Shown: positions 14,020 through 14,275 of the stretch, piece by piece
Position numbering within the stretch: position 1 is the first letter of the stretch
Layout of the letters: every line of letters starts with the position of its first letter
From: an uncultured Porphyromonadaceae bacterium
Lineage (GTDB): Bacteria; Bacteroidota; Bacteroidia; Bacteroidales; Muribaculaceae
Direction: 5' to 3'
Assembly: GCA_947176355.1 (NCBI GenBank)
Contig: CAMWQY010000031.1
Coordinates: forward strand, 1-14,275
Length of the DNA: 14,275 bases
Notes under the pieces: generated by a model
The model's database searches: none
What the model saw: the letters and a program-made list of their open reading frames with translations, nothing else
Told to the model about the DNA's origin: nothing
Program-made: the position numbers and the translations under genes

Positions 14020-14275
14020 ATGGAAAAAACATGGCGTTGGTTTGGACCCAACGATAAAATCACACTCGATATGCTTCGCCAGATAGGCGTAGAAGGTATC
14101 GTCACCGCTCTACATCATATACCAAACGGGGAAATATGGAGCGAGGAAGAAGTAAACAAGATGAAAGACTACATCGAGAGCCATGGCTTGCGCTGGAGCG
14201 TGGTGGAAAGCCTTCCCGTAAGCGAATCAATCAAATATGGAGGTCCTGACCGTGACGAACTGATCGAAAAATACA
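14020..14275 (+). CDS. uxuA: Mannonate dehydratase, N-terminal part
   Basis: Dehydrates D-mannonate to 2-dehydro-3-deoxy-D-gluconate in glucuronate breakdown; cytoplasmic metal-dependent enzyme. Only the first 85 codons are present before the window ends. They read MEKTWRWFGPNDKITLDMLR, then IGVEGIVTALHHIPNGEIWS and a HGLRWSVVESLPVSESIKYG segment, all characteristic of UxuA. Metal-binding residues lie further on and cannot be checked. It has its own promoter and usually heads or joins a hexuronate catabolic cluster, which would lie to the right. Confidence 0.95.
   Translation, partial: MEKTWRWFGPNDKITLDMLRQIGVEGIVTALHHIPNGEIWSEEEVNKMKDYIESHGLRWSVVESLPVSESIKYGGPDRDELIEKY

Noticed and set aside
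1..14275. CRISPR arrays, insertion sequences, tRNA or rRNA genes
   Set aside because: No regularly spaced repeats, transposase motifs, cloverleaf-like segments or rRNA-like stretches were seen; the low-GC pair has no visible transposase or target-site repeats beside it.

Overview
The window reads as a chromosomal segment of a Bacteroidales bacterium; the gut family Muribaculaceae is my guess from gene content, not something the sequence proves. Five upstream regions carry an exact -7 element of the Bacteroidetes sigma-ABfr promoter (TTTG, 19-20 bases, TAnnTTTG), four of them with an exact -33 TTTG. Ribosome-binding sites are weak and AT-rich, as is usual in this phylum. The gene set (KorAB, rubredoxin, NhaC-type antiporter, UxuA) fits an anaerobic gut bacterium.

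Layout. (1) 1-823, minus strand: fatty-acid synthesis, acpP followed by the start of fabF, with a large hairpin between them. (2) 939-4928, minus strand: deoC-korA-korB, a clear operon with a perfect promoter and an intrinsic terminator. (3) 5019-5246, plus strand: a 55-residue rubredoxin with its own strong terminator. (4) 5244-7455, plus strand: family 2 glycosyltransferase, phosphoribosyltransferase and HAD phosphatase, with overlapping reading frames and a perfect promoter. (5) 7437-12595, minus strand, converging on block 4 with overlapping 3' ends: AAA/ABC-type ATPase (DUF3696-like), a 253-residue protein of unknown family, an NAD-dependent epimerase-like protein, an MptE/DUF115-like protein and an NhaC-type antiporter. 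All are packed with gaps of 2-13 bases or a 4-base overlap behind one perfect promoter. (6) 12598-12873, minus strand: a SemiSWEET sugar transporter. (7) 13033-13959, plus strand: a cation diffusion facilitator with a 21-bp palindrome upstream. (8) 14020-end, plus strand: the start of uxuA, whose promoter overlaps the end of the preceding gene.

How the genes work together. The KorAB operon and rubredoxin belong to low-potential electron metabolism. Block 4 and the downstream half of block 5 look like glycan-building and modifying genes: glycosyltransferase, PRPP-using enzyme, phosphatase, epimerase-like protein and an MptE/GT42-like protein. The most unusual part is the ATPase plus 253-residue partner at 10492-12539. 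The pair is markedly AT-richer than its neighbours, translationally coupled, has its own promoter and sits at the head of the glycan/antiporter genes. This is the architecture of a two-gene ATPase-effector defence or toxin system, and it is the best candidate here for something undescribed. No function has been shown.
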